DNA of 64,000 nucleotides from Macropodus opercularis (taxonomy: Eukaryota; Chordata; Actinopteri; Anabantiformes; Osphronemidae). The position numbers and the translations under genes were made by a program. The stretch lies in assembly GCA_030770545.1 (NCBI GenBank), contig CM061106.1, forward strand, positions 13,648,501-13,712,500, given 5' to 3'. Positions within the stretch are counted from its first letter, which is position 1. Each line of letters opens with the position of its first letter. The notes beneath the pieces are model-generated. The model had not been told where the DNA came from. It made no database searches and saw only the letters and a list, made by a program, of their open reading frames with translations. This document shows, piece after piece, positions 32,875-42,628 of this stretch.

Positions 32875-33275
32875 AAAAAAAAGGGAAGTGTCTGAAAGAT
32901 TCCGGTTTGGTAGAACCTAGGGACTTGGTGCTCCCTTAAAAGACTGAGTTGTAAAGCTCTGTCGTGATTGTGATACAACTTAAATTACGGCCACTAGTTG
33001 GAAAACTGCAGACAAAAATTAAAAATTAAAAGACAAAAAAAAAGGGTGAAGTGTCTGAAAGATTCCGGTTTGGTAGAACCTAGGGACTTGGTGCTCCCTT
33101 AAAAGACTGAGTTGTGAACCTCTGTTGTGATTGTGATACAACTAAAAATACGGCCACCAGTTTGAAAGCTACAGACACAAATTTAAAAAAAAAAAGAAAA
33201 GAAAAAAAAGGGGCAGTGTCTGAAAGATTCCGGGTGTAGGATCGCTAGGGACTTAGTGCTCCCTTAAAATATTGT
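32875..33275 (+). repeat. Leader repeats of ERV copy 2 (three)
   Basis: Three units of about 165 bp, each with gtgtctgaaagattccgg and an ending gtgctccctt. Confidence 0.8.
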
Positions 33276-33389
33276 AAGTTAGTGGAATACTCCTATACTA
33301 CCTGTAGAAAAACAAGGCACTGGCAAGTATAGGATGGCACATGATTTAAAGGAGGAGAGAATGAATCACACACTCTGCAGTTAACTGTA

Positions 33390-33581
33390 ATGCCCCGTAG
33401 AGGGTACAAAGTGTGTCATGACCAACTAACAGCTCTCGTTGCAGTATTCTCCACGCAGGTTACAGGAGCCAAAGGATCTACAGAGTCCAGGAAACCACAT
33501 ACGGCTGAGTGGGTCCTTTTGAAAGTGATAAAGAGGAAGTGGTCTGAGCCACGGTGGACAGGACCGTTCCAAGTGACATAA
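33390..33581 (+). pseudogene. Retroviral integrase C-terminal fragment
   Basis: Equivalent of 22728-22919, with one residue difference near the start. Confidence 0.75.
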
Positions 33582-33635
33582 GAAGAACCGTATGGCCTTG
33601 GATATGTTGCTGGCGGAAAGGGGGGAGTGTGCTCT

Positions 33636-33838
33636 ATGTTTGTAGGAATGGTGACGGCTCTAATCTTGTGCGGATGCTGCTGTATTCCCTGCATCTGAGC
33701 TTTGTGTCAGCATTTAATAGTAACTGCAATAGAAGGCAGGGATGCTCCTGCTACACAGATGCCACTGATTAGAGGAGACGCACCGAACGACAAGGAGGAC
33801 GAACAGGAAGAAATAGAAGTCATGTCGGTGTTGTAAGT
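33636..33838 (+). pseudogene. Retroviral Env tail fragment
   Basis: Equivalent of the copy 1 fragment, with the same CCCIPC cluster and the same in-frame stop. Confidence 0.65.
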
Positions 33839-33858
33839 GGTCTCTCGGATGAGAGACC

Positions 33859-33870
33859 AAAAGGGGTAAT
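33859..33870 (+). promoter_or_regulatory. Polypurine tract of ERV copy 2
   Basis: aaaaggggtaat, with one G-to-T change relative to copy 1. Confidence 0.75.
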
Positions 33871-34203
33871 TGTAGGAATCTAAATAGTTAAGTAGAAGAT
33901 AAAATAGTAGTTGAAAGCTTAGATAGTAGGATGCAGGCAGAAAACAGAACAAGCCGAATGCATTAAAGTATAGTTTGAAACACACACATCAGATTTAGAG
34001 AATAGTAGAGACACCAGATGCACCCAGACACGGCTCATTAAACAGCATGTGAAGAATGGGGTCTAAGCATAAAATCAGATAAGTAGGGAGTGAAAGCAGA
34101 TTTAAAAGCGGGTCTTGGCCACCGACAAGCTTCCCAAAAGGCCAAAAGGCCGCGAAGCAATGTCCGCTTTGGCTTCCGCGGCGGACACGAGGGCCAAAAT
34201 CCC

Positions 34204-34232
34204 TCCTCGTTAGTATAGTGGACAGTATCTCC
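34204..34232 (+). pseudogene. truncated tRNA-Asp
   Basis: The 5' 29 nt are joined to ttgtcactcagag, losing the anticodon and everything after it. Confidence 0.9.
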
Positions 34233-34281
34233 TTGTCACTCAGAGTCGCTGCCTTTCACCACCACCAGGTGTCGTCGCTGT

Positions 34282-34354
34282 GCTGAAATAGCTCAGATGG
34301 GAGAGCGTTAGACTGAAGATCTAAAGGTCCCTGGTTCGATCCCGGGTTTCAGCA
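34282..34354 (+). tRNA. tRNA-Phe (GAA)
   Basis: Same sequence as 20111. Confidence 0.96.
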
Positions 34355-34501
34355 GCACTTAGCCGCTCAGTGCAAGCCAGTTCGGTCGCAGAGCTTTTGA
34401 AAGAATCAGAGCAGGAACTCGCGACGGTTGGGTAACAGGCGAGTATGGCGACTCTGACAGATTCTACTGCAAGCCCATGTTTGAGAGAAAAGTCAAACTT
34501 C

Positions 34502-34574
34502 TGTTTCTGCCCGGCATCGATCCAGGGACCTTTCGCGCGTAAGGCGAACGTGATAACCACTACACTATAGAAAC
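34502..34574 (-). tRNA. tRNA-Val (TAC), acceptor change
   Basis: Anticodon TAC. The acceptor has GTTTCTA instead of GTTTCTG, leaving one mismatch. Confidence 0.7.
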
Positions 34575-34859
34575 CTACGTTCGGCTGCTGCTTTCTTTCA
34601 CGGCGGAATCGGTGCCTGACAGTTAGAAAGCCATCGCTTCCATTTGCCGTTGCAAAGGTTACGTCTTCTCTGGTGTGCGCTTATTACTTGGCTTAGTGTG
34701 TGCTGGTTTGGGGAGAACGGGTTTGGAATAACCTGGTCACATTCATGTCTTACGCGCCCTACCTAGATGGGGACGTGACAGAGCTCAGTGATGCAATCTG
34801 GGAACGTCCTCGTTCGGAGTAATCTGTCACGTCCCCATGGGGCAAGGGCACGCTTTTAA

Positions 34860-34931
34860 GCATTGGTGGTATAGTGGCGAGAATAGCTGCTTCCCAAGCA
34901 GTTGACCCGGGTTCAATTCCCGGCCAATGCA
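34860..34931 (+). tRNA. tRNA-Gly (CCC)
   Basis: All stems pair: GCATTGG/CCAATGC, loop TTCCCAA (CCC), B box GGTTCAATTCC. A T5 terminator at 34954-34958. Confidence 0.95.
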
Positions 34932-34953
34932 GAGGATAGGCACAGCCGCCCCC

Positions 34954-34958
34954 TTTTT
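34954..34958 (+). terminator. Pol III terminator of tRNA-Gly (CCC)
   Basis: T5 run 22 nt past the gene. Confidence 0.75.
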
Positions 34959-35064
34959 CAAGTCAGCGGACCAAAGCTTCTCCTGCACCTCTAAGCAGGC
35001 AAGTTGCAGAAGGTAACCAGATTTAGTCTTTAAGGTACTGGACTCAACCGCGGCTACAACGGCA

Positions 35065-35136
35065 TTCCCTGACCGGGAATCGAACCCGGGCCGCGGCAGT
35101 GAAAGTGCCGAATCCTACCCACTAGACCACCAGGGA
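35065..35136 (-). tRNA. tRNA-Glu (TTC)
   Basis: Fully paired, with anticodon stem CGGCA/TGCCG, loop CTTTCAC and an intact B box. Confidence 0.95.
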
Positions 35137-35553
35137 GACAGCACTGGTGACTGGCACCTTCCTCGGGCAATCGAGGATCCCATCTAAATGGAAATCTTTC
35201 TGGGGAAGAACCGGGTTTCTCTAATTCCCTGGTTCCAATGAAGAAAACAGGTTAGACCTTTCCCTAAGTATTGACAAACCAGCTTGTGAAACAAAGCACA
35301 CTTTACTGTGGTTCCTTGAGTGCATGCAAACACGTTGAAAGTGACATGTTTGTTACCAGGTTTCACAAAACTGGTAGCATGGTGACGAGCATAGGTGCCT
35401 TCACAGTAATTGCGCTGTGTTTGACAGAACAGGAGGAGGTTTTAGTGACGCCTTGGGGAGAAAAGCACGCAAAGCTCTGTTGGCAACAGCACGTCGAAGC
35501 GATTTTCGACGTCACCTCTCAACACTAAAGACCTGCAGAAATAAGGTACCTTC

Positions 35554-35625
35554 GGCTGAGTAGGGACTTGACACTTGGACACTCAGATGAAAAGTCTGAT
35601 GCTCTACCGACTCAGGTAGCCAGGC
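35554..35625 (-). pseudogene. decayed tRNA-Lys (TTT)
   Basis: The anticodon TTT is readable, but the T arm (gacacttggac on +), D-arm (ctcaggtag on +) and acceptor are eroded. Confidence 0.8.
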
Positions 35626-35811
35626 TTCACCCCGTAAGCCCTCTACAGATGAGAAGTACGTAACGCAGCAGAGGAAGTCTCTAAACTTCACAACAAATCT
35701 TTTCTTTAGACTCCACAGTGCAGAAAGGCTTTGGAACCAGGTGTTTCCTCTTGCTCTTGCAACGTTTGGAGGTAACTGTCACGTGCCCATAAGGCAATGA
35801 CAGGCTTTCAA

Positions 35812-35883
35812 GCATTGGTGGTATAGTGGTGAGAATAGCTGCTTGCCAAGCAGTTCACCCGGGTTCAATTCCCGGCCAATGCA
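35812..35883 (+). tRNA. tRNA-Gly (GCC)
   Basis: As the Gly at 34860 but with loop TTGCCAA (GCC). All stems pair. A T7 run at 35906-35912. Confidence 0.95.
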
Positions 35884-35905
35884 GAAGACACGGACTGCTG
35901 CCCCC

Positions 35906-35912
35906 TTTTTTT
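35906..35912 (+). terminator. Pol III terminator of tRNA-Gly (GCC)
   Basis: T7 run 22 nt past the gene. Confidence 0.75.
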
Positions 35913-36023
35913 CAAGTCGGTGGACCAAAGCTTCTCCTGTACTTCTAAGTGGACGCGGCAAGTTGCAGAAGATAATCAGATTTACTCTTTAACTTACTGG
36001 ACTCAACTGCGGCCGAAACGGCT

Positions 36024-36049
36024 TTCCTTTCGGCGGGAATCGAACCAAG
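36024..36049 (-). pseudogene. tRNA-Glu 3' fragment
   Basis: Only the acceptor 3' strand and T loop remain (ggcgggaatcgaacc on +). The rest was replaced by a gene-unrelated spacer. Confidence 0.7.
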
Positions 36050-36117
36050 GAACTCACTGTACTTCACAACAAATCTTTTTTTTTTGGACTCCGCAGTGCC
36101 AAAACGCTTCCGGCTCT

Positions 36118-36209
36118 GCCAAAGTGCTCTTCTGCAGTGCGCCTGAGCTAGGAGCCCCATTTTTTACGCGCCCCTTCAAGCTGGAGGTGGACGCGAGTGG
36201 GTATGCTTT
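36118..36209 (+). mobile_element. Gypsy-type pol scrap (RT/RNase H linker)
   Basis: About 30 codons read SAPELGAP then RPFKLEVDASGYA, the hallmark start of the RNase H domain in fish Gypsy-type elements (DAS is its first catalytic aspartate region). It joins array A sequence directly at tcgtagggc. Confidence 0.75.
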
Positions 36210-36734
36210 ATCGTAGGGCAAAAATCAATTACACGTTTGTCACCTGTTGACATGCCAGCACCAGGGTTCACAACACTGGTGGTATAGTCACAACCACAGA
36301 TCCCTCCAAAGTAGTTGTACTGTGTTTGTGTTTGGACTCGACCTTGAAAGTCACAAGTTGCTGGAACGAATGGCCCCTTGTCTTTCAGCTGTGGCAGTGC
36401 GACCACTCCTGCGTGTAGTGCTAATGAAGCAGCGACCCGTCCGTGGTGTACGCAGCCTCTCGCTCGATAAAGTCTTCCACACGGATGGAATAAAACTGAG
36501 GTGTACGGTTTATGTGGTTAAACCCCTGGCCTCATTGCGCATAGGTAAAAGTCCTGTCATCACTAGAGACTTTACTCGTGCTCTCTGCCTCTCATTCACC
36601 ACACGTAAGAAGCCTTTGCGTTCTAGTCCGGCAAATGAAAGAGTTCAGTGATGGAAACGGGCATTCTGGGAGGTTAGTCTTGCGGCATTGTACGGTTTCT
36701 GTCACGTGCCCATAGGGCGATGCCGGGCTTTCGA

Positions 36735-36807
36735 GCATTGGTGGTATAAAGTTGAGAATAAGTGCTTCCCAAGCGGTGGACCCAGGGTTCGATTCTTGGC
36801 CAACGCA
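36735..36807 (+). pseudogene. decayed tRNA-Gly (CCC), one-base insertion
   Basis: Same extra base as 5404, plus an A-to-G change in the anticodon stem (aagcggtgg). Confidence 0.8.
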
Positions 36808-36979
36808 GTGTCAGAGGAATGTCACATCAGTTCCCTTTTCGACTCAGACTGCAATTGAAACGTGCGATACATTCTGCTGGACGTGTAAGAAAGCACAAAG
36901 GGCCCGACGTCGCATGTTCTTATGTTACAGCGGCAAAGCAGACTTGAACGTATTGGACTGACCCTCGGCTAAATGGCTT

Positions 36980-37051
36980 TTCCCTGACCGGGAATCGAAC
37001 CCGGGCCGCGGCGGTGAGAGCGCCGAATCCTAGCCACTAGACCACCAGGGA
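36980..37051 (-). tRNA. tRNA-Glu (CTC)
   Basis: Perfect cloverleaf. It appears to differ from human Glu-CTC only in the D loop. Confidence 0.96.
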
Positions 37052-37343
37052 GAAGGTACGAGCACCGGGAATATTCCTCGGACGATAGCTTCTACGTGGA
37101 AGTCTTCCTGGAGAAAATGGAGTTTCTCTGATCCCCTGGTTCCATCGGAGAAAACAGCGTTGACATGTTCCCAACAATTGACGAACCAGCCGTTGGAACA
37201 AAGAGGAGCTTAATGGGGTTTCTTGATTGCATGCAAAGACTCTGAAGGAGACATGATTTGAGCTGGTTTCACAACACTGGTGGTATAGTGACGACCTTGG
37301 GTGCCTTCAAAGTCACTAGTGAGCTGTAGAAAACAGGTAACTT

Positions 37344-37416
37344 TGCCTGAGCAGGGACTTGAACCCTGGGCTCTTAAATTAAAAGTCTGATGCTCTACCG
37401 ACTGAGCTACACAGGC
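37344..37416 (-). tRNA. tRNA-Lys (TTT), weakened
   Basis: Changes in the anticodon stem and variable region (gggctcttaaatt on +) break at least one pair. Confidence 0.65.
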
Positions 37417-38137
37417 TTCACACTACAAACCCTCTAGAGGGAGAAAGTACGCAACAGAGGAAGTAACTTATACTTCAGCGAGAGCAACCTCCATAGAAGG
37501 CCGGGTCAAATATTGTTGGTCATGCCCCACCTGTGCCTGGAACCCGATTGATACATCAGTGCCCGAGTAGGTAGAAGAACACCGGGCCTTTTGACAGGTG
37601 GTATTTGTCTTTATCGTAGGGCAAAAATCAATGACACGTTTGTCACCTGTTGACATGCCAGCACCAGGGTTCACAACGCTGGTGGTATAGTCACAACCAC
37701 AGATCCCTCCAAAGTAGTTGTGCTGTGTTTGTGTTTGGACTCGACCTTGAAAGTCACAAGTTGCTGGAACGAATGGCTCTTTGTCTTTCAGCTGTGGCAG
37801 TGCGACCACTCCTGCGTGTAGTGCTAATGGAGCAGCGACCCGTCCGTGGTGTACGCAGCCTCTCGCTCGATAAAGTCTTCCAGAGGGATGGAATAAAACT
37901 GAGGTGGACGGCTTATGTGGTTAAACCCCTGGCCTCATTGCGCATAGGTAAAAGTCCTGTCATCACTAGAGACTTTACTCGTGCTCTCTGCCTCTCATTC
38001 ACCACACGTAAGAAGCCTTTGCGTTCTAGTCCGGCAAATGAAAGAGTTCAGTGATGGAAACAGGCATTCTGGGAGGTTAGTCTTGCGGCATTGTACGGTT
38101 TCTGTCACGTGCCCATAGGGCGATGCCGGGCTTTCGA

Positions 38138-38209
38138 GCATTGGTGGTATAAAGTTGAGAATAACTGCTTCCCAAGAAGTTGATCCAGGTTCGATTCCTG
38201 GCCAACGCA
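38138..38209 (+). pseudogene. tRNA-Gly (CCC), partly restored-looking
   Basis: The B box GGTTCGATTCC is intact and the T stem pairs. The D-arm (ataaagttgag), one anticodon-stem pair and one acceptor pair are broken. The least decayed Gly of the A units. Confidence 0.75.
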
Positions 38210-38387
38210 GTCTCAGAGGAATGTCACATTAGTTCCCTTTTCGACTCAGACAGCAATTGAAACGTGCGATACATTCTGCTGGATGTGTAAGAAAGCACAA
38301 AGCGCCCGACATCGCATGTTTTTATGTTACAGCGGCAAACCAGACTTATTGTTGAACATATTGGACTGACCCTTGGCTAAATGGTTT

Positions 38388-38459
38388 TTCCCTGACCGGG
38401 AATCGAACCCGGGCCGCGGCGGTGAAAGCGCCGAATCCTAGCCACTAGACCACCAGGGA
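38388..38459 (-). tRNA. tRNA-Glu (TTC)
   Basis: Perfect cloverleaf, anticodon TTC. Confidence 0.96.
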
Positions 38460-38751
38460 GAAGGTAGGAGCATCTGGCAAATTCCTCGGACGATAGCTTC
38501 TTCCTGGAAGTCTTCCTGGAGAAAATGGAGTTTCTCTGATCCCCTGGTTCCATCGGAGAAAACAGCGTTGACATGTTCCCAACAATTGACAAAGCAGCCG
38601 TTGGAACAAAGAGGACCTTAATGGGGTTTCTTGAATGCATGCAAACACTCTGAGAGAGACATGATTTGAGCTGGTTTCACAACACTGGTGGTATAGTGAC
38701 GACCTTGGGTGCCTTCAAAGTCACTAGTGAGCTGCAGAAAACAGGTAACTT

Positions 38752-38824
38752 CGCCTGAGCAGGGACTTGAACCCTGGGCCCTCAGATTAAAAGTCTGATG
38801 CTCTACCGACTGAGCTACACAGGC
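38752..38824 (-). tRNA. tRNA-Lys (TTT)
   Basis: As 395 but with discriminator G. Confidence 0.94.
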
Positions 38825-39545
38825 TTCACGCTACAAGCCCTCTAGAGGGAGAAAGTACGCAATAGAGGAAGTAACTTCTACTTCAGCGAGAGCAACCTCC
38901 ATAGAAGGCCGGGTCAAATACTGTTGGTCATGCCCCACCTGTGCCTGGAACCCGATTGATACATCAGTGCCCGAGTAGGTAGAAGAACACCGGGCCTTTT
39001 GACAGGTGGTATTTGTCTTTATCGTAGGGCAAAAATCAATGACACGTTTGTCACCTGTTGACATGCCAGCACCAGGGTTCACAACACTGGTGGTATAGTC
39101 ACAACCACAGATCCCTCCAAAGTAGTTGTGCTGTGTTTGTGTTTGGACTCGACCTTGAGGGTCACAAGTTGCTGGAAGGAATGGCACCTTGTCTTTCAGC
39201 TGTGGCAGTGCGACCACTCCTGCGTGTAGTGCTAATGGAGCGGCGACCCGTCCGTGGTGTAGGAAGCCTCTCGCTTGATAAAGTCTTCCAGACGGATGGA
39301 ATAAAACTGAGGTGGACGGCTTATGTGGTTAAACCCCTGGCCTCATTCCGCATAGGTAAAAGTCCTGTCATCACTAGAGACTTTACTCGTGCTCTCTGCC
39401 TCTCATTCACCACACGTAAGAAGCCTTTGCGTTCTAGTTCGGCAAATGAAAGAGTTCAGTGATGGAAACAGGCATTCTGGGAGGTTAGTCTTGCGGCATT
39501 GTACGTTTTCTGTCACGTGCCCATAGGGCGATGCCGGGCTTTCGA

Positions 39546-39591
39546 GCATTGGTGGTATAAAGTTAAAATAAGTGCTTCCCAAGCAGTGGAT
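39546..39591 (+). pseudogene. tRNA-Gly cut by ERV copy 3
   Basis: The 5' 46 nt of the decayed Gly end at cagtgga, where the LTR begins. The 3' part is not found beyond the ERV. Confidence 0.9.
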
Positions 39592-40154
39592 TGTAGGAAT
39601 CTAAATAGTTAAGTAGTAGTTAAAATAGTAGTTGAAAGCTTAGATAGTAGGATGCAGGCAGAAAACAGAACAAGCCGATTGCATTAAAGTATAGTTTGAA
39701 ACACACACATCAGATTTAGAGAATAGTAGAGACACCAGATGCACCCAGACACGGGGCATTAAACAGCATGTGAAGAATGGGGTCTAAGCAGAAAATCAGA
39801 TAAGTAGGGAGTGAAACATGTGAATGTCTGTAGAAGGAATATGCTTAGATCCATATGTTATGGGACCACACAGCAACTGAGCAGATAAGACACCAATAAA
39901 CCAGCCATGGAGACGAACACCAGACCACGGCATCAGGATCCGGTTACACCACAGAAAGATGCTCTGTGGGCTCTCTGGGACAGACAGTGTCAGTCAGACT
40001 TCATGCCCTGACTATATGCTGTATAGTATAGGGACAGACTGACCCAGGCCTGTACATTATTATTCTTCAAGTTTGAAATAAAAGCAAGTTGGAGCACGTT
40101 TCTCCTCATCATTCAACGAACGCGCAGAGCTGGGATTGGGAGAGCAGCTCAACA
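39592..40154 (+). repeat. ERV copy 3, 5' LTR (563 bp)
   Basis: Same ends as the other LTRs, shortened by a deletion around 39968 (tctgtgggctc). Confidence 0.9.
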
Positions 40155-40157
40155 ATT

Positions 40158-40175
40158 TGGTGACCCCGACGTGAT
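40158..40175 (+). promoter_or_regulatory. Primer-binding site, exact tRNA-Trp match
   Basis: TGGTGACCCCGACGTGAT equals the complement of the last 18 nt (with CCA) of vertebrate tRNA-Trp. Copies 1 and 2 have one mismatch. Confidence 0.92.
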
Positions 40176-40755
40176 GGTGAAGGAGAGACAGATTTGGAAC
40201 GAGAACTGAGGACCTGTTTGTGACACAGTAGCCTGGCCAGGATTAAAACAAGGTAAGCAGAAAACCTGTTAAGTTTCAAATTTCTGCATATTGAAAACAC
40301 TAAAATAACTGTGTCATGGATAGGAATCCAGTTCTGTAAATTAAACTTTGAAGAATAATAATTAATTAAAAAAGAAAAAGGATAAGAGTAAAGTTAAAAG
40401 TAAAAGAGTAAAAAGGATAAGAGATAAGTTAAAAGTAAAAGAGTAAAAAGGATAAGAGAAGTGAAATCACGGGTGTGGTGCCTATAATGTCCTGACAAGG
40501 ACATTAAAAGAAAGAGTTGTGAACCTCTGTTGTGATACAACTAAAATTACGGCCACTAGTTGGAAAACTGCAGAAACAATTTAAAAAACAAAAAGACAAA
40601 AAAAAAAGGGAAGTGTCTGAAAGATTCAGGGTGTAGGACCCCTAGGAATGTGGTGCTCCTTTAAAATATTGTAAGTTAGTGGAATAGTTGTTGACGTGTT
40701 GAAGAGTTGAAAAGTCACCGATGAGAGAGTGGAAATCTAACGGTGATAACAAAGT

Positions 40756-40790
40756 GTTTTGTTTGCTTGTTTGTTTGTTTGTTTGTTTTT
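40756..40790 (+). repeat. (GTTT)n microsatellite in ERV leader
   Basis: About eight gttt repeats just upstream of gag. Confidence 0.85.
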
Positions 40791-40838
40791 CTTTCTCACT
40801 CCTGTGAGTGAGAGAAGTGAAATCTCAGGAGGAGAAAA

Positions 40839-42226
40839 ATGGAGAGTGAATTTGATCTAGAGTGTGTTGATGAAGGCGGCTGCAGGCCACTGACAATGTT
40901 GAATCAGTGGAAAAAAGCTCGTGAACAGTTGATAAGTGGTATTGAAAAGAAAGATCGAGATCGACAAAGAAAAATGTACGATGGTAAATATGAAGAATTA
41001 AAAAAGAAGAGAGTTTGGAAAGATGAGGACAGAGGAGATCTAGCAGAAGTTTTAGCCAGGGAGGATGTGGCTGCATTACAGGTAACAAAAGAACAAAGAA
41101 GAAGTAAAAGGTTTAATCGTGAAGAGAAAGTGGAAAACAGAATTAGAACAAAAAGAGGAAAATAGGCGAATAGTGCACAATATGGCATTGGCAGCATGGG
41201 GAACTAAAATTATTGCAAAAAGAGGGAAAGACAAACAACAGGAACTCACTGATAGTTCAGTGAAAAAACAGGAGACAGAGTTAACGCCACACACCACAGT
41301 AGGGCAGACACGACCACCGACATATGTAAACATCTATCCTGATTTAAAGCACACATCTGCACTTACTGCGCTGCCCCCACCGTATAAACAGATGCCTCTG
41401 TGGAATGTGAAGGGAGGTCAGTTAGATGTAGAGGAGCAGCAGGACAGTGGAGGAGCCAGTGGAGTAGATTGGAGCAGAGATAACGAAACTAGGGAAACTA
41501 TGCGTGTGCTTGCTGCAGCTCAGCAACAAGATCAGGAATTAATTAAGAGAAAAGACATGAGGAAGGAGGAACAGGCAATAGGATGGAAGTCAGGGGTAGA
41601 GTTAGAAGGAGAAAGTAGAAGCAAAGTGACGAAGAAGGAGAGGAAGCTTTTAGAAATAGGAGAAGAAGGGAAAGTAGGAGACAAGAGGAGAGTGAAAGGA
41701 GGAGTCAAGCAGGGATTGACGTCACCATTAAGGGAAAACTGACAACACACACAGATGAGCCACCCGTGTCCCACAGATATGACCTTAGACCTAGACGTAA
41801 ATCAGCACCAGGTGGTGAGTACATACATCACCAATACCCCTTGCTTTCAAAAGGGGGCAGAATCCAATATAAACCATGGCAGTTTGGGGATATGACAGCA
41901 ATTTTAGAGAAACTTCCACATCCCACAGAGGGTGGGGGAAGGTGGTTGAGCAAGTTGGAGCAGTTGACCATGGGCCAGAGACTGGGAGTAGATGATTGGA
42001 GGCCCTGATGGGGCAGATTATAACCACCTGGGAAGTAGAACAAATAGAGGCGAGAGCAGGACTGTTGATGGTAGATGATAGTGAGCCATTTGACCAGTGG
42101 GCCACAAATGTGGGTAGAGCTATGAGAGAACGTTTCCCGGCCCCTAGAGGCCAGACACATCAGATCACGTGCACACCTAAGAAGGGGGAGAAACCGGCCA
42201 CTTTTTTACATAGGTGTAAAACATAA
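40839..42226 (+). pseudogene. ERV gag remnant (matrix to capsid)
   Basis: Starts MESEFDLECVDEGG at 40839. The frame is broken near 41119-41165, reopens to 41742, and is broken again before the capsid part (41766-42008 and 41996-42226). A PPPY late-domain motif lies near 41383. The capsid-like part has QYKPWQFGDMTAILEKLP and QLTMGQRL, of gamma-type Gag flavour. At least three breaks, so no functional product is expected. Confidence 0.75.
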
Positions 42227-42464
42227 TGGGTTGATGCTACGGGGGTGCACCCACACTCCACTCATCTTATAAAATCACACAAACTACATCTGATGTGGTT
42301 GTACTTGAACATCAGTTACTAAATCGGCACCATGGCCATGAAAAATCTGATCATGAATTGGCTGCAGACATGTCAGACTGCACGTTGTGGTCACAGGGCC
42401 CCCACAGATGTTCGTTTTTATGGTAACCACAGTATCGACAGAAAGCCGAAGCAGAGGCAGGGAT

Positions 42465-42592
42465 AGCAGATACTATTCATGGGTTATTACAGAGTTGTGT
42501 ATTAGAACCATCGACTTCAGCATGGAATACTCCTATACTACCTGTAGAAAAACAAGGCACTGGCAAGGATTGGATGGCACATGATTTAAAAA
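42465..42592 (+). pseudogene. Reverse-transcriptase N-terminal scrap
   Basis: Encodes the start-of-RT pattern VLEPSTSAWNTPILPVEKQG followed by HDLK, then an abrupt switch to a frame ending TLCS-stop. Copies 1 and 2 start at the WNTPILP point and share the same switch. Confidence 0.75.
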
Positions 42593-42628
42593 TGGAGAGA
42601 ATGAATCACACACTCTGCAGTTAACTGT

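Larger units (their letters stand above)
31998..34095 (+). mobile_element. ERV copy 2 (duplicate of copy 1)
   Basis: Same layout and the same truncated 3' LTR end as copy 1. Both are flanked by cgcgacgcttgggta on the left and gcagattt on the right, so one insertion was copied with its array context (starts 10502 bp apart). The leader is longer, with three repeats instead of two. Confidence 0.9.
34095..34653. repeat. Array B, last partial unit
   Basis: Begins as after copy 1, has a small duplication (aaaggccaaaaggcc), and stops at catttgccgttgc, where the sequence becomes unrelated. Confidence 0.9.
34654..36209. repeat. Ancestral-type A block (Gly-Glu-Lys-Gly-Glu)
   Basis: Same gene order and orientations as array A but diverged spacers, with a Gly-to-Gly step of 952 bp instead of 1409. 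The Gly genes here are intact while Lys is decayed, the reverse of array A. It ends with a Gypsy-type pol scrap. Confidence 0.8.
36210..39591. repeat. Array A, block 3
   Basis: Two full units plus part-units, closer in sequence to the 24.9-27.4 kb island than to block 1. Ends inside a tRNA-Gly at ERV copy 3. Confidence 0.93.

Noticed and set aside
41076..41333. Minus-strand frames across the ERV gag
   Set aside because: Serine- and phenylalanine-rich antisense shadows of a lysine/glutamate-rich coding strand.
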